From positions 62,001 through 126,000 of the forward strand of contig ML991821.1 in NCBI GenBank assembly GCA_010094025.1: a stretch of DNA of 64,000 nt. Direction: 5' to 3'. Position numbers and translations under genes: made by a program. Each line of letters begins with the position of its first letter. Position 1 is the first letter of the stretch. Below are positions 23,743 through 35,601 of this stretch, piece after piece. The notes under the pieces were generated by a model. That model was not told where the DNA came from and made no database searches. It saw nothing but the letters and a program-made list of their open reading frames with translations. The DNA comes from Viridothelium virens (lineage: Eukaryota; Ascomycota; Dothideomycetes; Trypetheliales; Trypetheliaceae).

Positions 23743-25402
23743 TCAAGCTTTGCCATCACTGAATTGCACCAGGGCCCACTTCCCGCTCCAGGCCCATTCC
23801 CTTGCGCCGCTATCACCACCACCGCCGTCCAACGCCTTCAGTCTCTCGTCTTCTCCCTTCGGTAAGCCGACAGCCACGTCCGCCTTGCATGTCCGCAATG
23901 CTAAAGTTCTGATCCCGGATTTTGGACCGAGTGGCCCGATTGCTTGTGTGAACGGCGTCGTCGGATCCCACATGGCCTTTGGTAAAACGTCAGCAAATTG
24001 GTACGTATTCTTACGCCCAAAGCATTGACTTACATCACCAGTCAATTTCCGATAGTTCAGATCACCTTTGAAGATGACCAGTTCGCTCTCCTTCAGGTCG
24101 TCATAAAGAGAAGGAGCAGCCTTCGGCAGCCTCCAATAACTTCCCGCCTCGGTCCAAAATCGATTTGGTCTGATGACGAGCTTGCCGTCTGCGTGTAACT
24201 CGCTCCAATGCTGGAACAAAAATGCGATTTCTTTATTGTCCTGTTCGGACAGCGATTGCGGCGTTATCCCTCGATGTTGTTCATCTTCAGATGGAGTTTC
24301 GTAAAAGGCCTTTGGATCAGCCATGACATTGAGCAGATCGCTAAAGTCCTTGGGCAGCACGTCAGATACGAACCACGGTATTGATTTGGGATGCAGGACG
24401 ATGTATGATGCAAAGCCAGCCGAAAGCAGGTATCCGGCTAAAATGAGGTCAACAAACAACTCGAAGCCAGCATTGTCAAGAATGATATCAACTCTCGTTT
24501 CCTTTTCCCTACCGTTCTTCCGGGCTCTACGCAGGATTCTGAAGGCGTCCGGTAGGTCATTCGCTATGATATTGGCTTCTGCCGCCTTCCGGGCCTTCGA
24601 CCCCTGGAGTTTTTGAATGTCATCATAGGAAAGGTTCGTAAGGAGCGAGAGGTCGGTAGCATTCCCCCAAAGGCATATTTCGCACATTTCAGTGAAGATA
24701 ATGTGCTCTGTTTGTTCGATTTCCTCTTGTGACTTGGACACGATGGCATCAGAATCCGATGATAGCTGCGTAATGAGCTCTTTATAGCGTGCAGCCAGCT
24801 CAAGGACAGCAGGACGAGAAGACTTGAATGTGGCCATCTTTTGGCGGGAGAAGACATCGTAATCCCTCCAGTGTCTCGTGAGCTGGAAGAGCGTGCTCAT
24901 ACGCCTGTCTGGTCTCTTTAGTAGTGAGAGAAGCAACCATGCTGACATGCTCCGACGGACCTGTATAGATAACATTCGGCAAACAACCACGGCACGTCTA
25001 GCCACTTTGGGGTTCCCAATTGTGAAAGCTCTTGATTGTATCCCACGATATCCTCGATTCCATCGTCGGGTAGCGGACTCAATTGCCGATTGTGCTGAAG
25101 TTCGTATTTGAGCTTAGAGAGTTCTTCCACTATCTTTTTCCCCTCTTCTTCTACCTCATTATCTTTAGTGGTGTACATGGCGCGATGGACGTCGTCGATG
25201 GCCCCAGTCTATTTCCGTGAGTTTCCAATCTCCTGCTGGAGTATTCCTTACGCACGATTATGATAGGCCATCGTTTACGGGCGGAAACCGAAGCAAAGGA
25301 ATTCAGATCAGAAGTTCTGTATGGTGCTATAATTGGAGGTTAGCTGAGACCGGGGAAAATGGCAATGGAGTAAATGATACGCGTCTGGGTGTCGTATTCC
25401 AT
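23743..25402 (-). CDS. DUF89/ARMT1-like damage-control phosphatase
   Basis: The family is metal-dependent DUF89 phosphatases; yeast YMR027W (Hrt2) and human ARMT1 act on phosphorylated sugars such as fructose 1-phosphate, and a carboxyl-methyltransferase role was also claimed for ARMT1. Exons: 25381-25402 (22 nt), 25256-25326, 24961-25208, 24034-24904 and 23743-23976, giving 481 aa. The spliced start reads MEYDTQTPPYRTSDLNSFA then RWPIIITGAIDDVHRAMYT, as in homologues. Core motifs: NATDLSLL, DIILDNAGFELFVDLILA (metal-binding Asp-Asn), KGDLNYRKLTGD and LRTCKADVAVGLP. The junctions at 24034/23976 and 24961/24904 were set by homologue continuity (TGDAMWDP, YLYRRMSTLF). The third intron uses donor GTCCGT. 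Confidence 0.92.
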
Positions 25403-25650
25403 CTTGATGGCGTTCTGAAGAGTGTAAAAAAAATCTGGCGTTGAGGGGCAGTCGTGGAGGGGCAGTGACGTCCTGCGTGCGGTCAAGGTTTTTTTTCCCT
25501 CTCCGAGCGGATTGCCCCTTTGAGAGCTGGAGCTGATTTGGGAATTTCCACCATATATCTGATAGTCAACCAGTGTATCAATGTGGGTAGCAATAGACTG
25601 CCAAAGACCAGGACTAAGTCTTTCTGCCCGCCATCTTTCGATTCGATTTC

Positions 25651-27153
25651 TCAACGCTGTCTGTTCTTCACAACCAAGTCTACCATCTCGGCACTCAGTC
25701 CTAAGTAGTTTCCTGGATCACACAGACTCCTGATTTCTTCTTCGCCCACCCCGGAATTCTCGATCTTCTCATTCTCCAGTAGCAAATCTACCAACGGTCT
25801 TCCGTCTACATCTGCCTTTCTGCAAACTTCGTATACCAAGTCATGCGCGTATTGTCTCCCTAACTTCTTTCCTAATCCCATCATGACTGCTTCGCTCACC
25901 ACTTTTCCCCTCGTCATCGCCAAGTTCTTCCTCATGGCATCCTCGTCAACCTCCAGTCCTTCTAGCAAATACTGAGTATGCGCAAGTATCGCGACCGTAA
26001 GACAGCATACCTGTGGCAGCATAATCCACTCAATTTCCCAGGGGCCAGTACTCCGTTCATGATCTGCCACTACCGCCTCCACTAGTCCGTTCGCCATACT
26101 TCGCACCGATGAGGACATGGCGCAGATATACGCACAGCCGATGGGATTCCGCTTCTGTGGCATCGTGCTCGAGCTCCCCCGATGCGCGACATACGGCTCG
26201 CGAGCCTCACCTACTTCAGTCTGCATCATAAGTTTCAGGTCGGTCGCGAACTTGGCGCATGTGGCCGTGAGGATGGCAAAGGCATTGCCAATTTCGGCGA
26301 TGGAGTCTCGCTCTGTATGCCAGGCTATCAGTGGCACGCGGAGCCCGAGTTCAGCAGCGAGAAGATCTTGGCAGCGGAGACCAAGAGGTTTGTCTTCTGA
26401 GGGAGAGCGCGGTGGAGGAGCTGGGCCAAATGCCGATGTAGGAGACAGCGTGGCGAGCGTACCAGCCGCACCGCTAAATTCGAGGACAAGCAGACGGGGC
26501 CGGAGATCGCGAAGGCGAGCTTGATGGCGTTGGAAACTTGCTAGGAGACGAGCTGCTTTGAAACCAAATGATATGGGTACGGCCTGCTGGAGATTACTAC
26601 GGGCTGCCATCGGGGCTGTTCTGTATTTCTCGCAGAGCTTTTCTAATGCTGCTACGATGGCGGCTATCTTACGGTCCACAATATCCAGAGTGTCTCGTAG
26701 CTGCAGTACCGTTGCCGTGTCTGTAAGGTCCTGATACTCAAGTCAGAGAGGCGATTTGAGCTATCGACTGTCCCTACGGACTTGCGTGGTAGCTCCCCAG
26801 TGCGTCCATTCTCCCAAGCGATCCTCCACCATGTTCACCTTCTTAACCAATTGCTGAACAACTGGGAGGACTGGGTATCCAATAAGCTCGGTCTTCTTGC
26901 GTAGCTGCTCAACATCAATCTCCTCCCACTTGCAAACTTTAGCAATCTCGTCCGCTGCCTTTTGTGGGATAATGTTCAGACGAGCCTGCACCGTTGCGAG
27001 CGCAGCTTCGAAGTCCAGATAATATGACGTTCGCGTTTCGTCAGACCAAATCTTCGAGGTTTCAGCAGTATTGAAGACATTGTGGAAGATGTCTGAGTCT
27101 AGCATCGTAGTCATTTGTCTATTCTTCGTGCGCCACGGCAACCTTGACAGCAT
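25651..27153 (-). CDS. Fumarase/aspartase-superfamily lyase, 3-carboxy-cis,cis-muconate cycloisomerase-like
   Basis: Exons 26782-27153 and 25651-26730 with a 51-nt intron (donor GTCCGT) give 483 aa; starting at the second good ATG (27114, MTTMLDSDIF) gives 470. It has the superfamily's three conserved regions: EWTHWGATTQDLTDTA, an SNLQQAVPISFGFKAA helix, and the signature GSSSTMPQKRNPIGC with the catalytic serine loop. The DSDIFHNVFNTAE start and the C-terminal MTRGKVVSEAVMMGLGKKLG, RQYAHDLVYEVCRKA resemble PcaB-type cycloisomerases more than adenylosuccinate lyase, but the substrate is inferred. Known fungal cycloisomerases of the protocatechuate path are of another fold, so this may act on a different aromatic-derived acid. 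The first 13 residues (MLSRLPWRTKNRQ) are basic and could target mitochondria. Confidence 0.85.
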
Positions 27154-28884
27154 ATTAGGAGTTTGTCGCCTATAGATGCTGAAATAATGTTGCTGGGGTA
27201 TCGGAACTAGATTCTGGGACCATCTGGTAGATTGATGTCAAAAGGAGAGTTTCCTTTGCATAGCGTTAGACATCAGATACCTAGCAATTGAGTACATTTC
27301 CTGTGCCAGAAATCCTGATCTCGTATAGGCCATTGTGGCTATCGAACGTTCCTCAAATTTAAATCTATATTTTTAAGAAAGATGCTCCTGCTGATGTTGT
27401 TCTCTTGATGTCCACGTTGCCTAAAGTAGGATAGCTTGACAGTGCCCGTCAGCCCAATCACTATCGAGTTCAAGTATCAAATCACTACAAATCCTTCATG
27501 AGTGAAGGAGGCATCCGCGATGATTGAGAACGAATTCTACGAGGTATGAAGAGACAATTTTCGAGATAGATGATAGATCTAATTGCCTCGAGGATATTGT
27601 ACGTGAAGCCATGACGTCGTTACCGAACTAGTGCTCGCTGTTCACTCTGTAGTAGTACATACCTACATTTGATTCGAGAACTCGGATAATCCGCGCCTGA
27701 GTTCGCTATTTTCAAGCTACTTCCGAGGCTAACGCGTTTGTAGTGCCCAAAAGGGCATTATATGAAACATAATTGAGATCTTCCATCGATACTAGCTGCC
27801 GAAGAGGAGGCACGAGGAATAAGGTCTGTATCAGCATTATTATTGTTCAAACTCCAGATGATGAAGGTTAGTATGTATGTACGCTTAGTCGGCCCGAAAA
27901 TTCAGGGGTAACGGCTAAAAGCGGCACAGACGGCAGTCAATTATGCACCTATTATTACTTAAGGTACCTTAGGTCAGGTAGAGTATTCCGTACTTAGTAG
28001 GGTCAACTCATTGATGCCTTATTTATCTTCTTATCAACGTCTACTCTATCGGACCACTGTTGAAAAAAAAAAAAGCAGTGACTAGGCTGTGAGGCATGTG
28101 TGTTAATTTGGAAAGATTCTTTAGAGTACCCCCGACGATTGCCGCTGATCTTGCCGATATTTTCACAAGTAGAATTATCGTGCTGAAGAAAGCTTCTCTC
28201 CTTAGGGCATGGAGCGGGCCTGGAGGCACTGCAAATAATGGCATTCAGCCGTATGCCCTCCTCCGTAAATTTGTGGTGATGTCTATTCCCAGCCTGATAG
28301 GAATTTGTTTGACGTACTTCAGCCTTGAAGTTTGCAAGCGGGGATTGCATCAATCAAGATGTGGAGAGCTTCGAAGGGCAAGAGGCAGCAATGAATGGAG
28401 TAATAACAGATACGATAACCCTGTGAAACCGTCGTGGGACAGAGCTTCACTGCTTGTGAACGCAGTAGGGGAATGAGTGGTAAAGGCGAGATTCGACTAG
28501 CCTTCTAAAAATGTCTTCGTTCGTAACCAAAGCGATTCAAACCCACTCTTCGCTCTCCTAAGTCCGAATGCCCTGTGAGTAAGTTCTAGTTGCCCCTGTA
28601 TCCCTAGCCAGCGCTCATTTCAGACATCTTAAAAAGCCAAATGTTAACCTTGGAACATCCCACCAACCACTTGAACACCTGACGCTCTAATCTACTTGTC
28701 GTGGAAGACTTTAGTATAGAATGCCCGAAACACGGCATCAACGAAACCTCTAATTCCTTGTATTCTGCCTGTCTAGTCAATTCTCCCGCTGGGCTTTACC
28801 TCCTACTGCCCCACCATCAAAATTTTACCCTAGAATAATATGCCTTTTTCTACATCCCATACTCTACCTTTTCTATTTTCATTC
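27154..28884. other. Intergenic region between lyase and Zn2Cys6 genes
   Basis: About 1.7 kb upstream of the lyase gene and downstream of the regulator gene. It is AT-richer than the flanks. A 126-codon open frame on the plus strand (28096-28476) has no recognisable features. A 12-A run lies near 28060. Confidence 0.5.
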
Positions 28885-30480
28885 CTACGCAAGTTCCAGC
28901 ATCCTACTCCCCCCCTCTCGTCTCGCAGCCTCTAATAAGTCATCCCCCAGAATCTCCCTTGCGATCTCTAACCCTCCCTGATCCGCAACCTGCTCAATCA
29001 CGCGTCTCAACCAGACACATTCGCGCCTCTCCCTTCTAAGCGCCATATAGGCCAGCCGGGCAGGAAACATGATGTAGAAGGCCCCAGAGTTCGTGTGCGC
29101 GGGCTGAAGATGATACTCGACGCTGCGCATGATGGTTTGAGCGAGGGGCACCACAGTAGGAAGGTGATCCTCAAAGGCCTGGGTCTTGCAGTAATGGGCA
29201 GAGAGGTAGGCGGGTATGCTAGTGCTGTAGCTCGGGTTGTGAAGGATGTGGGACTGCTCGGTGGCGATGAGCCGGAGGGCGGTATAGAGCATGACCAGGT
29301 TCGCTGCTTCGAGGCTGGTGTACCAGAAGACGGTGGGGAAGATGGAACCGTTGGAATCGCAGCTCAAACCGGGGCTAGGTGTTTCCCAGCAGTGAATGGA
29401 GAAGACGGAGGAGTTGGTTTGGCGCCAGTCGTGGAGAGAGGAGAGGACGGAAGTCATGGATTCGGCGGTAGTACTGAATAAACTTTTGTCCACGGTTCCA
29501 CAGCCGATGGAGGCGGAGATACGCTGTTGGTGGATGGTCTCGATGTCTTCAACAACGCCGGGGAGAATGGCGAAGATGGCTACGAGTGAAGTCAAGGGAG
29601 CATCCAGTGGATCCAGTGGTAGAACATCGGGGGGATCTTCGTCGTGTAAGGCCAGCCATTCTGGATTGCCAAGAAAGCTTCGTTTGCGTAGTGCGAGGGC
29701 TTGGATCAGAATGAGGATGCGCTGGGTTTGTAGAATGGCTTTTTCGGGGTATTTTGTGAAGGAGGCCGGCCCCCGAAGTTCGACGATGTGACTGAGGGCA
29801 GAGGTATGCCGAATGTGGGCAGTCGGGGTAGTGCTTGCACAGTATTCGAAGAGAGAAAGGCTCGTCACCGCTGCCAAGGTATCGAAGGAGCGCACCTTAT
29901 CGGGATTCTGGATATCTCCGGATAGAGCGCGGAGAGCTCGACCATAGAGCGCACTGCTGTTAAAAACGATCTGGTGCTGGTGGTGTTTGCGCCCAAAGTA
30001 CGCCATAGCAAGGGCTTGCAATGCAAGATAAGACGTCGGATGAGCACGACCTTTGGTGAGACATGCAATGAACCATGTTCGATTTGTCGCTGCATAGTCG
30101 TCGCTTGCACTGCTTGCCCAGTACGAGTTAATGAGAAACGAGCAGTAGAGATCATTTGCGAAACCAGCAAGGGAAAGATTTCGAGGGACGCTGGCTTGGT
30201 AGTTGAATTCTGACACTCCGTTTGGAGGCTTTTTCCGTAGCTGCAGGGAAGTAGATGTAGGAAGGGGATGGCCCTTTTCTTGTAATGTTGACTCAGTCTG
30301 GGCAGGGTATCCCTCAGACGGACTCCCGACGAATACTATATGTCGGAAAATGGACTGAGCTGGATATCCAGAACACGTTCTCTTGCCCTTGGCGCATCTC
30401 AAGCACGCTGGCCTGGTCTCATCGCATTTCACCCTTCGCTTAACACACGTACGGCAGCCGGTGCTTAGCTTACCTGCCAT
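28885..30480 (-). CDS. Zn2Cys6 fungal-type transcription factor
   Basis: One uninterrupted exon encodes 531 aa. Residues 9-36 form the binuclear zinc cluster CRTCVKRRVKCDETRPACLR continuing to CAKGKRTC, with spacing C-X2-C-X6-C-X6-C-X2-C-X6-C and the basic KRRVKCDE loop that contacts CGG half-sites in this family. The rest is helical, with no clear coiled coil after the cluster, and looks like the loosely conserved fungal regulatory domain (YGRALRALSGDIQNPDKVRS, ALRRERRECVWLRRVIEQ). It lies upstream of and on the same strand as the lyase, and divergent from the gene at 31012, so either could be a target; that is inference. Target pathway cannot be read from sequence. Confidence 0.92.
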   Translation of the reverse strand: MAGKLSTGCRTCVKRRVKCDETRPACLRCAKGKRTCSGYPAQSIFRHIVFVGSPSEGYPAQTESTLQEKGHPLPTSTSLQLRKKPPNGVSEFNYQASVPRNLSLAGFANDLYCSFLINSYWASSASDDYAATNRTWFIACLTKGRAHPTSYLALQALAMAYFGRKHHQHQIVFNSSALYGRALRALSGDIQNPDKVRSFDTLAAVTSLSLFEYCASTTPTAHIRHTSALSHIVELRGPASFTKYPEKAILQTQRILILIQALALRKRSFLGNPEWLALHDEDPPDVLPLDPLDAPLTSLVAIFAILPGVVEDIETIHQQRISASIGCGTVDKSLFSTTAESMTSVLSSLHDWRQTNSSVFSIHCWETPSPGLSCDSNGSIFPTVFWYTSLEAANLVMLYTALRLIATEQSHILHNPSYSTSIPAYLSAHYCKTQAFEDHLPTVVPLAQTIMRSVEYHLQPAHTNSGAFYIMFPARLAYMALRRERRECVWLRRVIEQVADQGGLEIAREILGDDLLEAARREGGSRMLELA

Positions 30481-31011
30481 TCAGGGCCCATCTCCATGCA
30501 GATGCTTTAAGTCAGTCACTTTGCGTAGATGGCATCGGATTGAAGCTTCATCGACCTGCTCTCGATTCATCACACGCCTGAGGATGACCGTAGTAGTGAC
30601 ATAGTGGCTCGCGGAAGGGGCGGCGTTGGTACCCTAGTCTCACCGTCCTATAACGACGCGAATCCGATCGTGGATCTAACCAAGCTTGCCCAAGCTCCAT
30701 CGCTTAGCGACAAGGAAGGGGACGTGCGGGAGCTGGAAGAACATGAAATCGGTTGGATCCTGGCGTCAACAGTCGGACATCCTACGTACTTCACGAGGCT
30801 GAGCCTCATTCTTGCATAGCTCTCGTCGTGCTTTTAGCTCTTCTGGGCAAGTGTACTACTCTAGTAGTGGATACCATATGTAGTCTTTTCTGATCGCACC
30901 TTTCTAAAAGTCTTCAGCGCAATCTTTCACCTCGACTGTTGTAGGATCGCATAATCGTGACGGAATCCGTCTGCGTTTTGAATCGTTCAGTATTTGTCCT
31001 CCAACTTCATT
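30481..31011. promoter_or_regulatory. Bidirectional region, Zn2Cys6 factor / 31012 gene
   Basis: About 530 bp between divergent starts. A 71-codon frame at 30604-30819 is not convincing as a gene. Confidence 0.45.
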
Positions 31012-31935
31012 ATGAGACACGTACCCATCCAAGAAATGTACGACTCGGAGTCTAAAGCCGATGTGCCTACGGCAGCGCAACTCGCACCACTCAGTAACAG
31101 TGAGGCGAGGGACACCAAACGGCCTATTTCATCAGTGACTGATGCCCCTGAATCTATTGAACCTCCGCCACCATATTCTCTCGAAGCTGTTTCTATTCAA
31201 TCTTCTAGCTCCTGTTCAGCACCCCGAAGCACTTCGCAGTACGTTCTGACTAAACCAATCGTCGTACCACGTAAGCCGCATCTGGGGGAACGTTCCTTCT
31301 CCTGCTCCTTAGAACTTACCATGATCCTCCAGAAACAACCAAAGTGGGCCTCATTGACGGTGGCGCGTACGCCTCATTATTCGCTCGCGCATACTGTCCT
31401 CATCTCAGCCAACTCAACGATCCTATCTCGCCTCAGGAATTCCTCGACTTTGTTGACGGGCTCAATGAGACCTTCATTAGTCACCCGGCCTTCCAAGTTG
31501 GCCAAATGACCGGTAACGCCTTGACTATGGTTCCCCTGCCACCCCTCATGTGGGCCAGACTTAGTCTGCAAGTTGCAAGTGGAATGGGCAGCACGGCCGT
31601 GAGTCACGCCCGAGTAAAGAACTACATGAAGATTGCGAACAAGAAGCTGTTTGCACCAAGGGGTTTGAAGGCGATGATCATGAAGACGACGGGCATGATA
31701 GAGGCAGTGCGCTATCCGGATCCCGAGTTTACTGGATAGTTGAGACTGCCACCATTGAACGAGATAGGTGGTACGGAAATGGCAAGAGGCAAGGGCGGCA
31801 GGCGACGCGAACGCTCGATTTGGGACTGAGGTGCAGCTAGCTGATCCGAGGATGCGAAGGTTGCGGGCATTGGAAGGATACGTAGAGCCGTTAACCTCTA
31901 ATGTGCCGCCAGCGGAGATGCCGAACAAGCTCTGA
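31012..31935 (+). CDS. Uncharacterised fungal-family protein, probably interrupted by a TGA
   Basis: Exons 31012-31270, 31333-31706 and 31768-31935 give 266 aa up to a TGA at 31933-31935. The first exon is low-complexity (Ser/Pro/Glu-rich, with a PPPPYSLEA motif). Then comes a conserved block shared by many uncharacterised fungal proteins: FLDFVDGLNETFISHPAFQV, GQMTGNALTMVPLPPLMWAR, LQVASGMGSTAVSHARVKNY, NKKLFAPRGLKAMIMKT. Exon 3 reads WQEARAAGDANARFGTEVQL, ADPRMRRLRALEGYVEPL, also family-like. Beyond the TGA the same frame stays open to 32124 with a highly charged stretch (TRQAKKTERKQMRKMMKRRA) typical of the family's tail, so the natural protein is probably longer. If intron 2 (31707-31767) is not removed the protein ends at 31739 (221 aa). 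Function unknown. Confidence 0.65.
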
Positions 31936-32124
31936 AAGAAGTTAGGCACAAGACAGGCGAAAAAGACGGAAAGGAAGCAGATGAGGAAGATGATGAAGAG
32001 AAGAGCAAAGGCAGTTGAAGACAGGGATTGGGAGAAAGTCGATGAAAAGGAGACAAAGGTAGCGACAAAGATCCTATGGATAGTCATTCAGAATGTGAAT
32101 GGTACCCCAGGATTGATACTCTAA

Positions 32125-33914
32125 ATGAGAAGGAAGTTTACCTTACAGCCCAGATCAACTGCGAGGCCTGCAAGCACGACTACAGCGGGCCGCCTCATCA
32201 GTTTCATCGACATCTTCTACTTCAAGTTCCTCCTCAGCATCTTCAGAAATAGATGACAACCGAGAAGGCAAAGCCGAAATCGCTGGAGACATGGTTTTCA
32301 ACTGTCAGCTACAATCTAGCTACACTCTTTAGTGACGTTTCTGTAAGTCCGGAAAACTTGATTGAGATAAGAAGTAGCAAAATTTTCAAGGAGAGATTTC
32401 TACCTGTATATAAGGTATCCTCCTTCTGTTTATCGTGATGAACAAGCTTTGAGAGGCCTCGCTGGATCCAGGGCCCGAGCCTTGGCCGCCTGTGTCTTGA
32501 ACCATTGAATCCGCTAATTCTCTGTATTTGGCAATCTCCCGCAACGAAGCTTTCTTCGCGAGCGATGTGGTCTGAGGCACGGGTAACCGTAAATACTAGG
32601 CGTGTGCTAGCTTGACATGCACATGGGCGGTGCGAGCCAGGCACGCCAGATTGGGGACACGGACAGGAACGTCCCCAGGAACACGGGGAAAACGTCCCGT
32701 TGTTCGTCGTTCGGAAAAGTACACGAGCACGCCGTCTTTGGTCGCATCCATTTGAAGGATGCGATGCTGGAATGAAGTGATAATAATGACACACCGGACC
32801 CCCGAGACCCCAAGCCATAAAGTGGACAATTGGAGTGGGTAGGCGCAGGCTGCACCACTGGGTGAGTCTAAGTTACCCAGGATTTCGACGTCATCTGGAC
32901 GGAATACCCCTGACAAGATGAAACACAATGGCCATGGTTTAGCACTGACCCTAGACTTAAAGGGTCGCCGTTGAGCAGCCATTGTGACACCAAGCCATGG
33001 CATCATTCGCAAAAAAAAACCATCAGACTAACGGTCAAGTGGTCAAGAACCTCAAAAGGACCTGAAACGTGAGGCACTGCTGAGCAAGTGGCGTTGAGCA
33101 TGCATAAAACAGGGCCGTGGCGTCTGCAGCCTACCAAAGACCGTTTTCCACGCCCAGGGATCAAGTTTGCCGCTGGTGTAAACCCTGAAGGTCGTCTCGC
33201 TGATCCATTCGATGGGCGATGCTGTGTAGTCGATCGTAGCCGAGATATATTTGCAGCAATGAACACTGCACCTGAATAAAGGCCTTTTCGAGACAAGCAA
33301 GGCGCGAAGACGACACTGCAGTGCCGGCTGATTGACCAATACTGATGACGGAGGTAGCCGTACGGAGTACAAAGGACGCAAGCTTATCTCTTCCTTAGTG
33401 GAGCACGACGCGTCTGTTAGAGACTTGCCCCCCAGAAATGCATAATGGGGCGGTCAGAAGACGCGGAGCTTGAGGGGAGCGTTACGCATGGCTGTGAGCC
33501 GTAGGAGATCGGACAATCGTAGCAAGTATTGCTGGGAGACAATAATAATCATCAATCATAATTGTCGCCTCTGAACATCTGCGGTGGGAGTTGGTTCCTT
33601 GTTTTGATTGCAGCTTTGCGCGGCGCGTCGATCATTGCTCGCCTGGCCCGCCGCCTCTCCTTGGCCCTCCGTAGTGACATCCCTTTTGAGTCTTCTAGAA
33701 GGCCGAGTCTGACCTTCTTCCACCACCACCAAGCACATTCGTTACTGCCCTCTCGCCTGTCTCTGCCACTCCTCTACGCCACGACCAAATTTTTCCCCCC
33801 TGCCCAACCCGTCCTTCTGTAAAGTCAGCCGCCTGTCTGCTCTCCTCAGAGCAGGTCACGGCTGCAGCTCAATCCTTCAAACTGACTGCCCAAGTCTCCC
33901 CTCTAGGGCCGACG
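32125..33914. other. Intergenic region upstream of SMI1
   Basis: About 1.8 kb. The stretch 32150-32330 encodes a Ser-rich low-complexity run in one frame and may be a further exon of the preceding gene, but no junction could be fixed. The rest holds the SMI1 promoter and leader, pyrimidine-rich near 33640-33890. No element recognised. Confidence 0.45.
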
Positions 33915-35601
33915 ATGGCACCCAAGTAAGAATGGAAATCTCTGGCTATCGCACAATTGAACTCTTCTAATTCTAGGATGCAGCACACTCGCTTCAACAT
34001 GGCGCTCACTCTGGCACACCATCACCTCTCGCGACCGCCATGCAACCCCCGATTCCCCTTTTCGCACCGGTCAACATGTCCCTCTATCTCAAAGTCGTCA
34101 TGCAACCCTGACATCTGTCGCTACTAATGCTGTCGAGTCCACCGTCAATCTCAACTCTTCTTACGCCCAAGAGCCGGACTCTGCGACTGGCTTTGCCCAA
34201 AGCTCCGCACCCTTGTCACCGCCGACACCCTATTCGCCTGGCATGAGATCGTCACTTTCGCGGCAGAAGACGAACGACGACGCCCAATCGGCTGAGATAC
34301 AAATGTCAAACTTCCAAGACGGTCTCCCACCTCCTCCTCCCGTCAGTCATACGTGGAAGCGAATTGACCGCTGGGCCGAAGACAACTACGAGGAGCTGTT
34401 TGAGAATATCTGCGAAGGGGCGACACAGAATGACATCATTGAGCTCGAACATGAACTTGACTGCACTCTCCCGCAAGATGTTCGAGACTCTATCCAAATA
34501 CACGACGGACAAGAACGGGGAGGTCGGCCGACTGGCCTAATTTTCGGCTGCATGCTGCTGGATTGTGAGGAGGTTGTCCAGGAATGGAACAACTGGCGCA
34601 TTGTAAATGAAGAGTTCCTCGCGGCCTCGCGGCCGAACAATTACACCGAACCACAGGCTCCGCTTAAAGCTTTCGCAGGTGCCGAATCATCATCTTCACC
34701 AACGACGAATGCTCCACAGCAGGGTGCTAATGCCTTTTGGCGGGAACAGTTACTAGCCAAGCAAGACTCGCAGCCGCCTAATGCGGTGCAAAAAGCTTAC
34801 GCTCACCCTGCGTGGATACCGCTTGCTCGCGACTGGGGTGGTAACAACATTGCCGTTGACCTTGCCCCTGGCCCGACTGGAAAATGGGGTCAGGTCATTT
34901 TGATGGGACGCGACTACGACTGCAAATACGTTATCTCGCGATCGTGGGCCTCATTTCTGGCCACGCTTGCCGATGATCTCAGCACTGATAAATGGTGGGT
35001 GGATGAGGAGAGCAAGGAGTTGAAGCTGCGAGAATTCAAGAATCAGGCTGTTGAACCTGCATACATGGACATTCTCAGATGGAGGTCCGATCAGAAATAT
35101 GGTAGAAAGGTGCCGAGCGGCGGCAGCCCTCCGTCCAAGAGAAAAGGCCCCCCACCGGGTGGGTTACACATTAATGCGAATGTCGCTGGAGGCCAGGCTG
35201 GCGGCTCCCCTTATTCCAGTCCGGTTTCTGCGGGGCCGGACCGTGGCCGAAGCCCGTCGAGATTTGCACCCCCAGGCAGTGCAAAAAACCCAAGTCCGAG
35301 ACCACACCTCTCCAGCCCACTTGCTCGTGTCACCGAGGAATCCGCTGCACCCCTCAAGTTGCAGACGCAGAGTGATGCCATCCGCAAGAATTCTGCCACG
35401 GAGAAGCTCGTTTCCGTTGACACCCCACGAGCCAGTGGTGACTTTTCGAAATTTGCGCCCTTGCCAAACGGGAAGCTTGCAGGTGGTGTGGAGGGGCTCA
35501 ACAAGGAAAACATATCGAAGACAGGTGCAACCACGACTGAGAAGGTTCCAGAAGAGGGTGCGAAGACTGATGGCGAGGAAATGAAGACAGTTGAAATATA
35601 A
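33915..35601 (+). CDS. SMI1: SMI1/KNR4 family cell-wall regulator
   Basis: The yeast homologue links the cell-wall integrity pathway (Slt2) to glucan and chitin synthesis and cell-cycle progress. Exons 33915-33925 (11 nt) and 33984-35601 give 542 aa. The splice yields MAPNTLASTWRSLWHTITSR, DRHATPDSPFRTG, matching the family start. Using the ATG at 34243 or the open stretch from 34213 would lose this part. The SUKH/SMI1 globular domain covers about residues 120-300: WAEDNYEELFENICEGATQN, IELEHELDCTLPQDVRDSIQ, DGQERGGRPTGLIFGCMLLD and HPAWIPLARDWGGNNIAVDL. The C-terminal 200 residues are Pro/Ser/Gly-rich and disordered, as in yeast Knr4. Confidence 0.93.

Noticed and set aside
30604-30819. 71-codon frame in the divergent promoter
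   Set aside because: Too short, no features, sits in promoter space.
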